NCBI GenBank assembly: GCA_937894055.1
Contig: CALDHQ010000393.1
Span: 1-7,723, forward strand
DNA from: an uncultured Polymorphobacter sp.
GTDB lineage: Bacteria > Pseudomonadota > Alphaproteobacteria > Sphingomonadales > Sphingomonadaceae
Direction of reading: 5' to 3'
DNA: 7,723 bases
The notes under the pieces are model-generated. The model did not search any database. It worked only from the letters and a program-made list of their open reading frames with translations, and had not been told where the DNA came from. How positions within the stretch are numbered: the first letter of the stretch is position 1; every line of letters starts with the position of its first letter. Positions 1 through 5,860 of this stretch are shown piece after piece. The translations under genes were made by a program, and so were the position numbers.

Positions 1-903
1 GGCGAGCGCGGCATGGTCGCGTGCGCCGATGGCGGCTTCGAACAGCGGGTAGAGTGCGTCGCGGTGGTCAAAACGCAGCCCGTCATTGCTGGCGAAGCTG
101 ACGCCGCGCTGCGCCTCGATGGCCGCGACCGCGTCGTTCAAGCCGAGCGCGCCGAGCAGGTTCGCCCATTGCCGGTGCGTCACCACGACAATCATCGTCC
201 GCACGCCGTCCTTCGTCACGAAATCGCGCCCGAACAGCCCGTAGACCGCGTTGCCCAGCCGTGGCCGGTTGGCGCCGCTGTGCAGCACTTCGGCGATGCC
301 GCCGAGATTGGCGACGGTGCCGATGGCGACGTCGGATAGCGGAATCCGCACCTCGCTGCCCTCACCCGTCTTCTCGCGGCGGCGGATGGCGGCGAGCAGC
401 GCGAACGCCGCATAGGCGCCGCTGAGCAAATCCCATGCCGGCAGCACATGGTTGACGGGTTCCGGCCCCGGCCCGGTGAGCATCGGATAGCCCACCGCAT
501 TGTTGACGGTATAGTCGAGCGCCGGTGCGCCGTCGGCCCAGCCCATCACCCGCACCGTCACCAGGTCGGCGCGGCCCTCCGCGAGCTTGGCGTGCGACAG
601 AAAGCCCTCGGCCGGGAAGTTGGTGATGAACTGGCCGGTGGCGCGCACCAGCGCCTGCAGCAGCTCGCGGCCTTCGGGCTTCGACAGGTCGAGCGCCACC
701 GACTTTTTGGCGCGGTTGAGGTTCTCCCAATAGAGCGAGTCGTTGCCCTCGGTGACCGGCCAGCGCCGGTAATCGGGGCCGCCGCCGACCTGGTCGACGC
801 GGATGACCTCGGCACCGAACTGCGCGCAATACAGCCCCGCCGTCGGCGACGCGACGAACGACGACGCCTCGATCACGGTCAGCCCGTCGAGCAGGTTATA
901 CAT
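1..903 (-). CDS. CaiB/BaiF family III CoA-transferase, C-terminus beyond window edge
   Basis: The frame is open from ATG at 903 to the left edge, giving 301 residues. Family members usually have about 380-420, so the C-terminal quarter is missing. Family III enzymes move CoA between carboxylic acids in the cytoplasm through an aspartyl-CoA intermediate. The N-terminus has the typical start (LLDGLTVIEASSFVASPTAG, then AQFGAEVIRVD at about 27-37). The likely catalytic Asp is D158 in LPAWDLLSGAYAA, followed by RRREKTGEG. The His that alpha-methylacyl-CoA racemases use about 30 residues before the Asp is absent (LDYTVNNAVGYP at 129-140), which favours a transferase. From memory, the stretches NHVLPAWD, SDVAIGTVANLG and FGRDFVTKDG resemble proteins annotated as 2-methylfumaryl-CoA isomerase (mesaconyl-CoA C1-C4 transferase), but this does not prove that substrate. 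The gene begins 3 nt after the acyl-CoA dehydrogenase stop, so the two are almost surely co-transcribed. A GTGAGG lies directly before the ATG. Confidence 0.9.
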   Translation of the reverse strand, partial: MYNLLDGLTVIEASSFVASPTAGLYCAQFGAEVIRVDQVGGGPDYRRWPVTEGNDSLYWENLNRAKKSVALDLSKPEGRELLQALVRATGQFITNFPAEGFLSHAKLAEGRADLVTVRVMGWADGAPALDYTVNNAVGYPMLTGPGPEPVNHVLPAWDLLSGAYAAFALLAAIRRREKTGEGSEVRIPLSDVAIGTVANLGGIAEVLHSGANRPRLGNAVYGLFGRDFVTKDGVRTMIVVVTHRQWANLLGALGLNDAVAAIEAQRGVSFASNDGLRFDHRDALYPLFEAAIGARDHAALA

Positions 904-906
904 GCC

Positions 907-2058
907 TCACGCCTGCGCTGCCCACTCACGCAACATGTGCTTGGCAATCTGCAACTGCAGGATCTGCGTCGTGCCTTCGTAGATGCGGTAGATGCGGGCA
1001 TCGCGGAAGAAGCGCTCGGCGTCATATTCGGCGAGATAGCCGGCGCCGCCGTAAATCTGCACGACGCGGTCGACGACGCGCCCGCACATTTCGGTGGCGA
1101 ACACCTTGGCGGCGGCCGCCTTGCGCAGCACGTTTTCGCCGGCGTCGGCACGGCGGCAGGCGTCTTCGAGCATGCATTCGGCGGCGTAAATCTCGATCTC
1201 GCTTTCCGCCAGCATCTGCTGGATCAGCTGGAAATTGGCGATCGGTTCGCCGAACGCCTTGCGTTCATTGGCATAGCGCAGCGCACTGTCGAGCGCGCGG
1301 CGGGCATAGCCGGCGGCGGCCGCGCCGACCGAAAGCCGGCCGTTGTCGAGGCTCTGCATCGCCATCACGAAGCCGCCGCCCTCGACGCCGAGCAATGCGT
1401 CGGCGGGCAGCTTGACGTCTTCCATGATGATGTCGGCGATGTGGCTGCCGGCCTGGCCCATCTTCTTGTCGGACTTGCCGACGGTGATGCCCGGCGTGTC
1501 CATCGGCACGATGAACGCCGACACATGGGCGTTCTTGGGCAGCGCTTCCTTGTTGGTGCGCGCCATGATCAGCGCGACATTGGCGAACGGCGCGTTGGTG
1601 ATGTAGCGCTTGGTGCCGTTCAAGACCCAGCCATTGCCCGACTTGACCGCGCTGGTCTGCATGGCGGCTGAATCCGACCCCGAGCCGGGCTCGGTCAGGC
1701 CGAACGAGGCGACTTCGCCCGCCGCCAATCGCGGCAACCATTCGGCCTTTTGCGCGTCGGTGCCGCCGCGCTTCAGCGCCGAACACACCATGCCGATGTT
1801 GATCGAGGTGATCGAGCGGTAGCATGGCATGGCGTAGCTGAGTTCGCGGATGGTGCGGACATACTGCGCGATGTTCATGCCGGCGCCGCCATATTCTTCG
1901 GGCATGGTCAGGCCGAACAGCCCCATGTCGCGCATTTCGGCGAGGATATCGTCGGGGATCGCATCGGCTTCGATGATGGCCTTTTCGGCCGGAATCAGCC
2001 GTTCGCGGACATAGCGCTGCAGCTGTTCGATGAACTGGTCGAAAACGTCGTTGTCCAT
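907..2058 (-). CDS. Acyl-CoA dehydrogenase, FAD-dependent
   Basis: A complete 383-residue protein of normal family length. It would oxidise an acyl-CoA to the trans-2-enoyl-CoA, passing electrons to electron-transfer flavoprotein in the cytoplasm. The helical N-terminal domain covers about 1-115. The middle beta domain starts at the FAD/substrate motif FGLTEPGSGSD (119-129), and the C-terminal helical domain contains the FAD-contacting dimer segment NERKAFGEPIANFQ (264-277). The catalytic base is E361 in RIYEGTTQI, the position used by short- and medium-chain enzymes. The internal-glutamate arrangement of isovaleryl- or long-chain enzymes is therefore not needed. The ATG at 2058 is preceded by GAGGGA at a good distance (about 8 nt), which supports this start. 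The neighbours are an upstream SDR dehydrogenase (94-bp gap) and a downstream CoA-transferase (3-bp gap), suggesting one catabolic operon. Chain length and branching of the substrate cannot be read from the sequence. Confidence 0.96.
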   Translation of the reverse strand: MDNDVFDQFIEQLQRYVRERLIPAEKAIIEADAIPDDILAEMRDMGLFGLTMPEEYGGAGMNIAQYVRTIRELSYAMPCYRSITSINIGMVCSALKRGGTDAQKAEWLPRLAAGEVASFGLTEPGSGSDSAAMQTSAVKSGNGWVLNGTKRYITNAPFANVALIMARTNKEALPKNAHVSAFIVPMDTPGITVGKSDKKMGQAGSHIADIIMEDVKLPADALLGVEGGGFVMAMQSLDNGRLSVGAAAAGYARRALDSALRYANERKAFGEPIANFQLIQQMLAESEIEIYAAECMLEDACRRADAGENVLRKAAAAKVFATEMCGRVVDRVVQIYGGAGYLAEYDAERFFRDARIYRIYEGTTQILQLQIAKHMLREWAAQA

Positions 2059-2152
2059 GGCAATCGTCCCTCAAAGTGCGGCGCGGCAGCGGTTAAGTTC
2101 GGCTGGTTGCGCCCGAAATTTCAACGCAAAAGTGCAAGACGGCGGTGCGGTT

Positions 2153-3067
2153 TCAAATCGGGTCATAGCCGAAAACATGCGCCGACACTTCATCGGCGCG
2201 CGCGAAGCTCGGCGCGAACGCCGGGATCAGTTCGGCGGCAATCGATTCGGGCGTCCAGCCTTCGACCTTGGTCATCGACCGCACCGGCCGCGGCTTGCTG
2301 AACAGCACGATCTCGTTCTTGCGCACCGAGAAAATCTGGTTGGTGACCTCCTGCGATGCATCCGACGCCAGATAGACCACCAGCGGCGCGATCTTGTCGG
2401 CGCTCATTTCCTTGAACTTTTCGAGCCGGGCCTTTTGCGCCGGCGTTTCTGCCGGAATCGACGCGGTCATCCGGCTCCACGCGAACGGCGCGATGCAGTT
2501 CGAGCGCACCCCGGCGCGTGCCATGTCGAGCGCGATCGACTGCGACAGCCCGACGATGCCGAGTTTCGCCGCCGAGTAATTGGCCTGGCCGATGTTGCCG
2601 ATCAGGCCGCTGGTCGAGGTGAAGTGGATGAAGCTGCCCGACTGCTGCTCGCGGAAATAGGGGGTCGCGGCCTTCGACACGTTGAAGCAGCCGTTGAGAT
2701 GCACGTCGATGACCGCGCGCCAATCCTCGTGGCTCATCTTGTGCCAGATGGTGTCGCGCAGGATGCCGGCGTTGTTGACCACTGCGTCGATGCGCCCGAA
2801 GCGCTGGACGGCGTCCTCGATGATCGTGGTGGCGCCTGCCGGATCGGCGACGCTGGCGAGGTTGGCCCATGCCTTGCCGCCCGCCGCGATGATGTCGTTG
2901 ACGGTGTCCTGCGCCGGGCCGGCATCGCCGCCTTCACCGCCGCCGCCGACGCCGGGGTCGTTGACGACCACCGCCGCGCCGTGTGCCGCGCACAGCAAGG
3001 CAATTTCGCGCCCGACACCGCGCCCGGCGCCGGTGACCGCGACGACTTTGCCTTCAAGCATGCCCAT
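2153..3067 (-). CDS. SDR oxidoreductase resembling the (3R)-hydroxyacyl-CoA dehydrogenase domain of MFE-2
   Basis: A complete 304-residue classical short-chain dehydrogenase/reductase. The Rossmann nucleotide motif TGAGRGVG is at 12-19. D37 in VVNDPG, at the end of the second strand, suggests NAD+ rather than NADP+. NNAG is at 98-101, and the catalytic set is S151, Y164 and K168 (ANYSAAK). The glycine-rich insertion after NDPG, the block GLIGNIGQANYSAAKLG and the later APFAWSRMT are typical of the dehydrogenase domain of eukaryotic peroxisomal multifunctional enzyme 2, where the catalytic residues have near-identical spacing. Here it is a stand-alone domain with no fused hydratase or SCP2 part, plus a C-terminal tail of about 60 residues (EGWTPESIAAELIPAF). 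The likely reaction is oxidation of a 3-hydroxyacyl-CoA in beta-oxidation, matching the acyl-CoA dehydrogenase just downstream. The start at 3067 has a strong GGGGAAGGA at 6 nt spacing; the second Met (residue 3) is a less likely start. A steroid or other alcohol substrate cannot be excluded. Confidence 0.93.
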   Translation of the reverse strand: MGMLEGKVVAVTGAGRGVGREIALLCAAHGAAVVVNDPGVGGGGEGGDAGPAQDTVNDIIAAGGKAWANLASVADPAGATTIIEDAVQRFGRIDAVVNNAGILRDTIWHKMSHEDWRAVIDVHLNGCFNVSKAATPYFREQQSGSFIHFTSTSGLIGNIGQANYSAAKLGIVGLSQSIALDMARAGVRSNCIAPFAWSRMTASIPAETPAQKARLEKFKEMSADKIAPLVVYLASDASQEVTNQIFSVRKNEIVLFSKPRPVRSMTKVEGWTPESIAAELIPAFAPSFARADEVSAHVFGYDPI

Positions 3068-3186
3068 GCCAAATCCTTCCCCAAACTGCCGCCGCTGTCA
3101 GCGCAGCGCCGTGCAGCACAGCCAATTGCGCCCCGGGGGCCATTTGTCACCCGGTTTTTGCGTCGCAGGTGGCGCCGCGCCGGAAG

Positions 3187-3531
3187 CTACAGGATCTTCG
3201 CGAACATCGCCGCAGAGGTCGCCGGTCGCCGTGGCGCCCTGGCCGCCGGGGCTGCAGCGCCGGCAAACGACTGCAGCAGGCCGGTCGTGGCCGCAAAGCC
3301 CGCCGGGTCGATGCGGTAATAGACCTGCTTGGCGGCGCGCCGCGTCGCCACCAGCCCGGCCTTGCGCAACAGCGCGAGCTGCTGCGACAGCCCCGGCTGG
3401 CTGATCCCCGACGCCGTTTCGATGGCACCTACCGACTGCTCGGCGGTCGCGATCAGCGTCAGCAGCGCCAGCCGCGTCGGGTGACCCAGCACGCGCAGCA
3501 CTTCGGCTTCGGCTTCGAACGTGGCGGCCAT
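3187..3531 (-). CDS. ArsR/SmtB-family winged-helix transcriptional regulator, cysteine-free
   Basis: A 114-residue protein with the ArsR-family signature LGHPTRLALL (15-24), a helix-turn-helix at about 33-57 (SVGAIETASGISQPGLSQQLALLRKAGL) and a beta wing at 61-74 (VATRRAAKQVYYRID). The tail from about 88 is Ala/Pro/Arg-rich and probably disordered. Such proteins act as dimeric repressors released by a metal, a thiol-reactive signal or a change in conformation. The protein has no cysteine at all, so arsenic-type Cys sites and a BigR/SqrR-type disulfide or persulfide switch are both excluded. Its ligand is therefore unknown. The start codon overlaps the peroxiredoxin stop by one base (TAATG), with AGGG about 9 nt upstream inside the peroxiredoxin gene, implying translational coupling. 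Its likely operator is the inverted repeat at 4246-4270 upstream of the peroxiredoxin, making the unit probably autoregulated (inference). Confidence 0.93.
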   Translation of the reverse strand: MAATFEAEAEVLRVLGHPTRLALLTLIATAEQSVGAIETASGISQPGLSQQLALLRKAGLVATRRAAKQVYYRIDPAGFAATTGLLQSFAGAAAPAARAPRRPATSAAMFAKIL

Positions 3532-4208
3532 TAGGTGTGCCCTGGTGCATCGCCGTCGGGGCGGCGGCGGTGGAACCAGGCCGGATCGTCGGGCATCGCC
3601 AGCACCGCCGCCTGGTTGGAACTCGGCGGCAGCAGCACGTCATCGCCGGGCTGCCAGCCGGCGGGCGTGACGATGTGATCGGCATCGACGCGCTGCAACG
3701 CCGCGATGACGCGCAGCATCTCGTCGACCGAGCGGCCGACAGTCGGCGGATAGCAGCAGCTGGCGCGGATGATGCCGTCAGGATCGATGAAGAAGCTCGA
3801 CCGCATGGTTGCTGAGTCGGTGGCGTCGTCGGCGATCATGCCAAAGGCGCGGCCGACGTTCATCGACGTGTCCTCGACGATGGGGAAGTTGACGGTGACG
3901 CCAAAGGCTTCGTGGATCGCGCGCACCCAGGCGAGATGCGCGTAGAGGCTGTCGACCGACACCGCGAGCAGCGCGCAGTTGAGTGCGGCGAAGCGGTCGG
4001 CGGCCCGCGTCAGCGCGACGAACTCGCTGGTGCAGACCGGCGTGAAGTCGGCGGGGTGCGAAAACAGCAGCAGCCAGCGGCCGCGAAAGCTCGACAGGCT
4101 GACCGGGCCCATGGTGGTGCGCGCTTCGAAATCGGGGGCGACGTCGCCAACCCGCAACACCGGCCAAACGCCTGCAGCTGATGATTCCGTCACGCGTAGA
4201 GCTCCCAT
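3531..4208 (-). CDS. Peroxiredoxin, 1-Cys (Prx6)-like
   Basis: A 225-residue cytoplasmic thiol peroxidase reducing H2O2, organic hydroperoxides or peroxynitrite. The thioredoxin-like fold starts near VLRVGDVAPDF (17-27). The active-site motif PADFTPVC (52-59) gives P52, T56 and the peroxidatic Cys C59. The supporting arginines are R136 (TMRSSFF) and R159 in YPPTVGRS. The long C-terminal domain with TPAGWQPGDDVLLPP (181-195) is characteristic of the Prx6 subgroup. Unusually, two adjacent cysteines (C151, C152) precede YPPTVGR, where many relatives have hydrophobic residues; C78 is a fourth cysteine. The last 15 residues are polar and variable. The start is uncertain: ATG at 4208 has a poor ribosome site, whereas GTG at 4193 (residue 6) has GGGAG 8 nt upstream. 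The stop overlaps the ArsR start, so the two form an operon. No reductase partner such as AhpF is adjacent. Confidence 0.95.
   Translation of the reverse strand: MGALRVTESSAAGVWPVLRVGDVAPDFEARTTMGPVSLSSFRGRWLLLFSHPADFTPVCTSEFVALTRAADRFAALNCALLAVSVDSLYAHLAWVRAIHEAFGVTVNFPIVEDTSMNVGRAFGMIADDATDSATMRSSFFIDPDGIIRASCCYPPTVGRSVDEMLRVIAALQRVDADHIVTPAGWQPGDDVLLPPSSNQAAVLAMPDDPAWFHRRRPDGDAPGHT
4202..4206 (-). promoter_or_regulatory. Shine-Dalgarno GGGAG favouring the GTG start of the peroxiredoxin
   Basis: On the minus strand GGGAG lies 8 nt before a GTG at 4193-4191, in frame with the peroxiredoxin. The upstream ATG (4208-4206) overlaps this motif and is preceded only by a GGCGG-like stretch. Translation may therefore begin at the GTG, giving 220 residues. 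The conserved fold starts well after either codon, so the choice does not affect function. Confidence 0.45.
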
Positions 4209-4232
4209 GCAACCGCCGGCGGGTCGTGCCGT

Positions 4233-4261
4233 ATCGCACCGATACTCGATTACAGCATCAA
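4233..4261 (-). promoter_or_regulatory. Possible sigma-70-type promoter of the peroxiredoxin-ArsR unit
   Basis: On the minus strand TTGATG (4261-4256) and TGCGAT (4238-4233) are separated by 17 nt. Matches to consensus are 4/6 and 3/6, so this is weak by sequence alone. It gains some support from its overlap with the palindrome at 4246-4270 and its placement about 25 nt before the ATG. Confidence 0.25.
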
Positions 4262-4270
4262 TGTAATTGA
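4246..4270. promoter_or_regulatory. Inverted repeat, candidate operator of the adjacent ArsR regulator
   Basis: An AT-rich imperfect palindrome in a GC-rich background: TCGATTACA, 7-nt spacer, TGTAATTGA. Eight of nine arm positions pair, and the inner six (ATTACA/TGTAAT) are perfect. It lies 38-62 nt upstream of the peroxiredoxin ATG, in the 90-bp gap after the hydrolase stop, and overlaps the best -35-like hexamer. AT-rich palindromes with arms spaced about one helical turn apart are typical ArsR-family operators, and such regulators commonly repress their own operon. Assignment to this ArsR protein is inferred from position and symmetry only. Confidence 0.5.
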
Positions 4271-4298
4271 ATTTGCGTCGAACCGCTGTCCTGCGGCG

Positions 4299-5249
4299 TT
4301 ATGACCTCAGCGCACGTTCGAGCGCGCGCTGGCTGTCGAGCCACGCCGTCTTGCTGAGCGCCGAGTCGGTGGCGAACTGGAAGGCGTGGAAGGCGCCCGG
4401 ATAGACGTGGAGTTCGACCGGCACGCCGGCGCGGGTCAGGCGGCGCGCATAGTCGAGGTTTTCTTCGAGGAACAAGTCGAGCGCGCCGGTGGCGATGTAA
4501 GTCGGCGGCAGGCGCGTCAGATCGGTGGCGCGTGCGGCCGCCGCATAGGGCGAAACGTCGTCACCGCCCGGTGCCGCCCCGAGCCGCGCCGTCCAGCCGA
4601 AGATATTGCTCTGGTGCGTCCAGATGAATTCGCCGGCATAGGGGTGCGGGTCGGGCTGCGTGCAGGTGCGGTCGTCGATCATCGGATAGATCAGGTGCTG
4701 GAACGCCAGCGCGAATTCGCCGCGGTCGCGCACCAGCAGCGCCAGCCCGGCCGCCAACCCGCCGCCGGCGCTTTCGCCCATGATGCCGATGCGGGTGGCA
4801 TCGACACCGAAGTCGCCGGCGTTGGCCACCAGCCAGCCGAGTGCCGCATAGCAATCCTCGACGGCGCCGGGGAAGCGCGTTTCGGGCGCCAGCCGGTAGT
4901 CGACCGACACCACCACGACATCGAGCGTTTCGGCGAGCACGCGGTGTGCCGGGGCATTGGCTTCGGCGTTGCCCGCGATATAGCCGCCGCCGTGGATGTG
5001 CAGGATGGCGCCGCGGTTGGTCGTTGCCGTGGCGGGAACGTGGACCGACAGCGCGACATCGGGCGCACCCGCCGGGCCGGGGATGGTGCGCCGGCTCGAC
5101 AGCACCGACGCGCCCTGGTCGCCGAAGCTGAACGCGCGCGGCGGCGCGGCACGCATCAGCGGCAATATCGCCTCCGACAGCTGCAGCTGCGGAAAGGTTT
5201 CGAGCAACCCGAAAAGTTCCGGATCAACAAGGTGGCGACTGGCAGACAT
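4299..5249 (-). CDS. Alpha/beta hydrolase, hormone-sensitive-lipase (family IV) esterase type
   Basis: From ATG 5249 this is a 316-residue cytoplasmic serine hydrolase; no signal peptide is visible. The oxyanion-hole motif HGGG is at 86-89 (LHIHGGGYIAG), followed by VDYRLAPE (116-123). The nucleophile elbow is GESAGG with Ser160, the acid is Asp258 in TGALDLF, and the catalytic His is H288 in PGAFHAF. These motifs and their order define bacterial HSL-family esterases acting on short-chain or aromatic esters and some lactones or carbamates. The elbow reads GESAGG rather than the more usual GDSAGG. A longer frame begins with TTG at 5264, but ATG 5249 is preferred because GGGGG lies about 8 nt upstream. 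It sits 60 nt downstream of the VOC gene with an inverted repeat between them (5259-5283), so its expression may be separately controlled. The substrate is unknown; a role in releasing an acid for the downstream acyl-CoA genes is only a hypothesis. Confidence 0.94.
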   Translation of the reverse strand: MSASRHLVDPELFGLLETFPQLQLSEAILPLMRAAPPRAFSFGDQGASVLSSRRTIPGPAGAPDVALSVHVPATATTNRGAILHIHGGGYIAGNAEANAPAHRVLAETLDVVVVSVDYRLAPETRFPGAVEDCYAALGWLVANAGDFGVDATRIGIMGESAGGGLAAGLALLVRDRGEFALAFQHLIYPMIDDRTCTQPDPHPYAGEFIWTHQSNIFGWTARLGAAPGGDDVSPYAAAARATDLTRLPPTYIATGALDLFLEENLDYARRLTRAGVPVELHVYPGAFHAFQFATDSALSKTAWLDSQRALERALRS

Positions 5250-5258
5250 CGGCAAAAC

Positions 5259-5283
5259 CCCCAAGGCAATGATTGCCTTAGGG
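5259..5283 (-). promoter_or_regulatory. Inverted repeat before the hydrolase gene: operator, RBS-sequestering hairpin or terminator
   Basis: Arms AAGGCAAT (5263-5270) and ATTGCCTT (5272-5279) are perfect around one central base, and CCC (5259-5261) pairs with GGG (5281-5283) beyond a single A/C mismatch. In the minus-strand RNA that mismatch becomes a U-G wobble, giving a continuous stem of about 10 pairs with an AUCAU loop. This RNA stem contains most of the GGGGG that would serve as ribosome site for the hydrolase ATG (5249), and is followed by G and UUUU. It could be a dyad operator for a TetR-like regulator, an RNA hairpin masking the ribosome site, or a terminator/attenuator after the VOC gene. 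Confidence 0.5.
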
Positions 5284-5309
5284 CTAGCGTGCGAGTGCGC
5301 CGCTGTCAG

Positions 5310-5696
5310 CTACTTCGTGACGCCGCCGCGCTGCAGTGCCTCGACGACATGGCCTTCGGGGTCGCACAGCATGGCATAGGCGAGGTCGAGCGCGGCGATG
5401 GTCTGCGTCGGCGTGGTGACCGAGCCGCCGGCGGCGACCACGCGCGCCACGAACGCACCGATGTCGCTGGTTTCGAAGACCAATATGCATTCGCCCGGCG
5501 TCGCCGGCGGTGCACCCTTGTAGTTGATGACGATCAGCGCCGCAGAAGCTGCTTCGGGCGACTGCAGGATGATTTCGCAGAAGCGGTCGTCCTCGATCCG
5601 CTGCGCGACGGTAAAGCCGCATACCGCCATGTAGAAGGCAGCGGCGGCATCGACATCGGCGACGACGATCTTGGTCATGGTCAGCGCGGCGTGCAT
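5310..5696 (-). CDS. VOC-superfamily (glyoxalase/bleomycin-resistance fold) protein of unknown function
   Basis: A 128-residue protein with the paired beta-alpha-beta-beta-beta layout of the vicinal-oxygen-chelate fold. The first module is recognised from IVVADVDAAAAFYMAVCGFTV (10-30), the second from VFETSDIGAFVARVVAAGG (73-91), with the typical ending DPEGHVVEAL (112-121). By eye against E. coli glyoxalase I, the four metal-ligand positions correspond to M7, V56, C70 and E119, so only the last Glu is kept. A canonical metalloenzyme activity such as glyoxalase I is unlikely. It may bind a hydrophobic ligand or act without metal. The ATG at 5696 has GGAG 8 nt upstream; Met7 is a less favoured start. 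It is the first gene of the minus-strand row and is divergent from the PhyH genes, so it may share control with them. Confidence 0.88.
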   Translation of the reverse strand: MHAALTMTKIVVADVDAAAAFYMAVCGFTVAQRIEDDRFCEIILQSPEAASAALIVINYKGAPPATPGECILVFETSDIGAFVARVVAAGGSVTTPTQTIAALDLAYAMLCDPEGHVVEALQRGGVTK

Positions 5697-5860
5697 GCGA
5701 AAGTCTCCATCCTGTTGTCGTGCGCGCGCGGGGCGGCCACCGAATCGTGGCTAACACAAAGTCGGCACGCATGCCTGAATAACGTTGACTCGACGCGCGA
5801 ACGGCCTGAGCATCGCCGCACGCCTCGAGCAGAAGGCGAACGTCACCGAGGGGAAATCCG
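5697..5860. promoter_or_regulatory. Divergent intergenic region between VOC and PhyH genes
   Basis: This is the only divergent gap in the window (164 bp) and must hold promoters for both directions unless transcription enters from outside. For the plus strand, TTGACT (5785-5790) with GAGCAT (5808-5813) 17 nt downstream is the best candidate, with a good -35 and a weak -10. Only weak boxes are seen on the minus strand. An inverted repeat GCCAC-N6-GTGGC occupies 5736-5751. No small gene with a ribosome site is evident here. Confidence 0.55.
5736..5751. repeat. Short inverted repeat GCCAC-CGAATC-GTGGC in the divergent promoter region
   Basis: The two 5-bp arms are perfect and separated by 6 nt, centred about 40-55 nt upstream of the VOC start. 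It could be a regulator-binding site between the divergent genes. Arms this short and GC-rich arise often by chance at this base composition, so the support is weak. Confidence 0.25.

Noticed and set aside
448..1671. Long plus-strand open frame (407 codons) opposite the acyl-CoA dehydrogenase and CoA-transferase
   Set aside because: Its translation is Arg/His/Ala/Gly-rich without a recognisable domain, and the opposite strand encodes clear conserved enzymes. It is an antisense shadow typical of GC-rich DNA.
2113..2145. TTGAAA on the minus strand (2124-2119) as a -35 for the acyl-CoA dehydrogenase
   Set aside because: No acceptable -10 hexamer lies 16-18 nt downstream, and the gene can be transcribed from the upstream SDR gene.
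3125..3150. GC-rich dyad (CCCCGGGG and nearby CCGGG/CCCGG) after the ArsR gene as a terminator
   Set aside because: Neither possible stem is followed by a T-run on the minus strand, and the CCCCGGGG core leaves no loop. Such dyads are common by chance at this GC content.
2030..3319. Plus-strand open frame of 429 codons opposite the SDR gene
   Set aside because: Low-complexity Arg/Ala-rich translation with no domain; spans intergenic regions and several real minus-strand genes.
5249..5264. TTG at 5264 as the hydrolase start, giving 321 residues
   Set aside because: The TTG lies inside the inverted repeat and lacks a good ribosome site; ATG at 5249 has GGGGG upstream and gives a more natural N-terminus.
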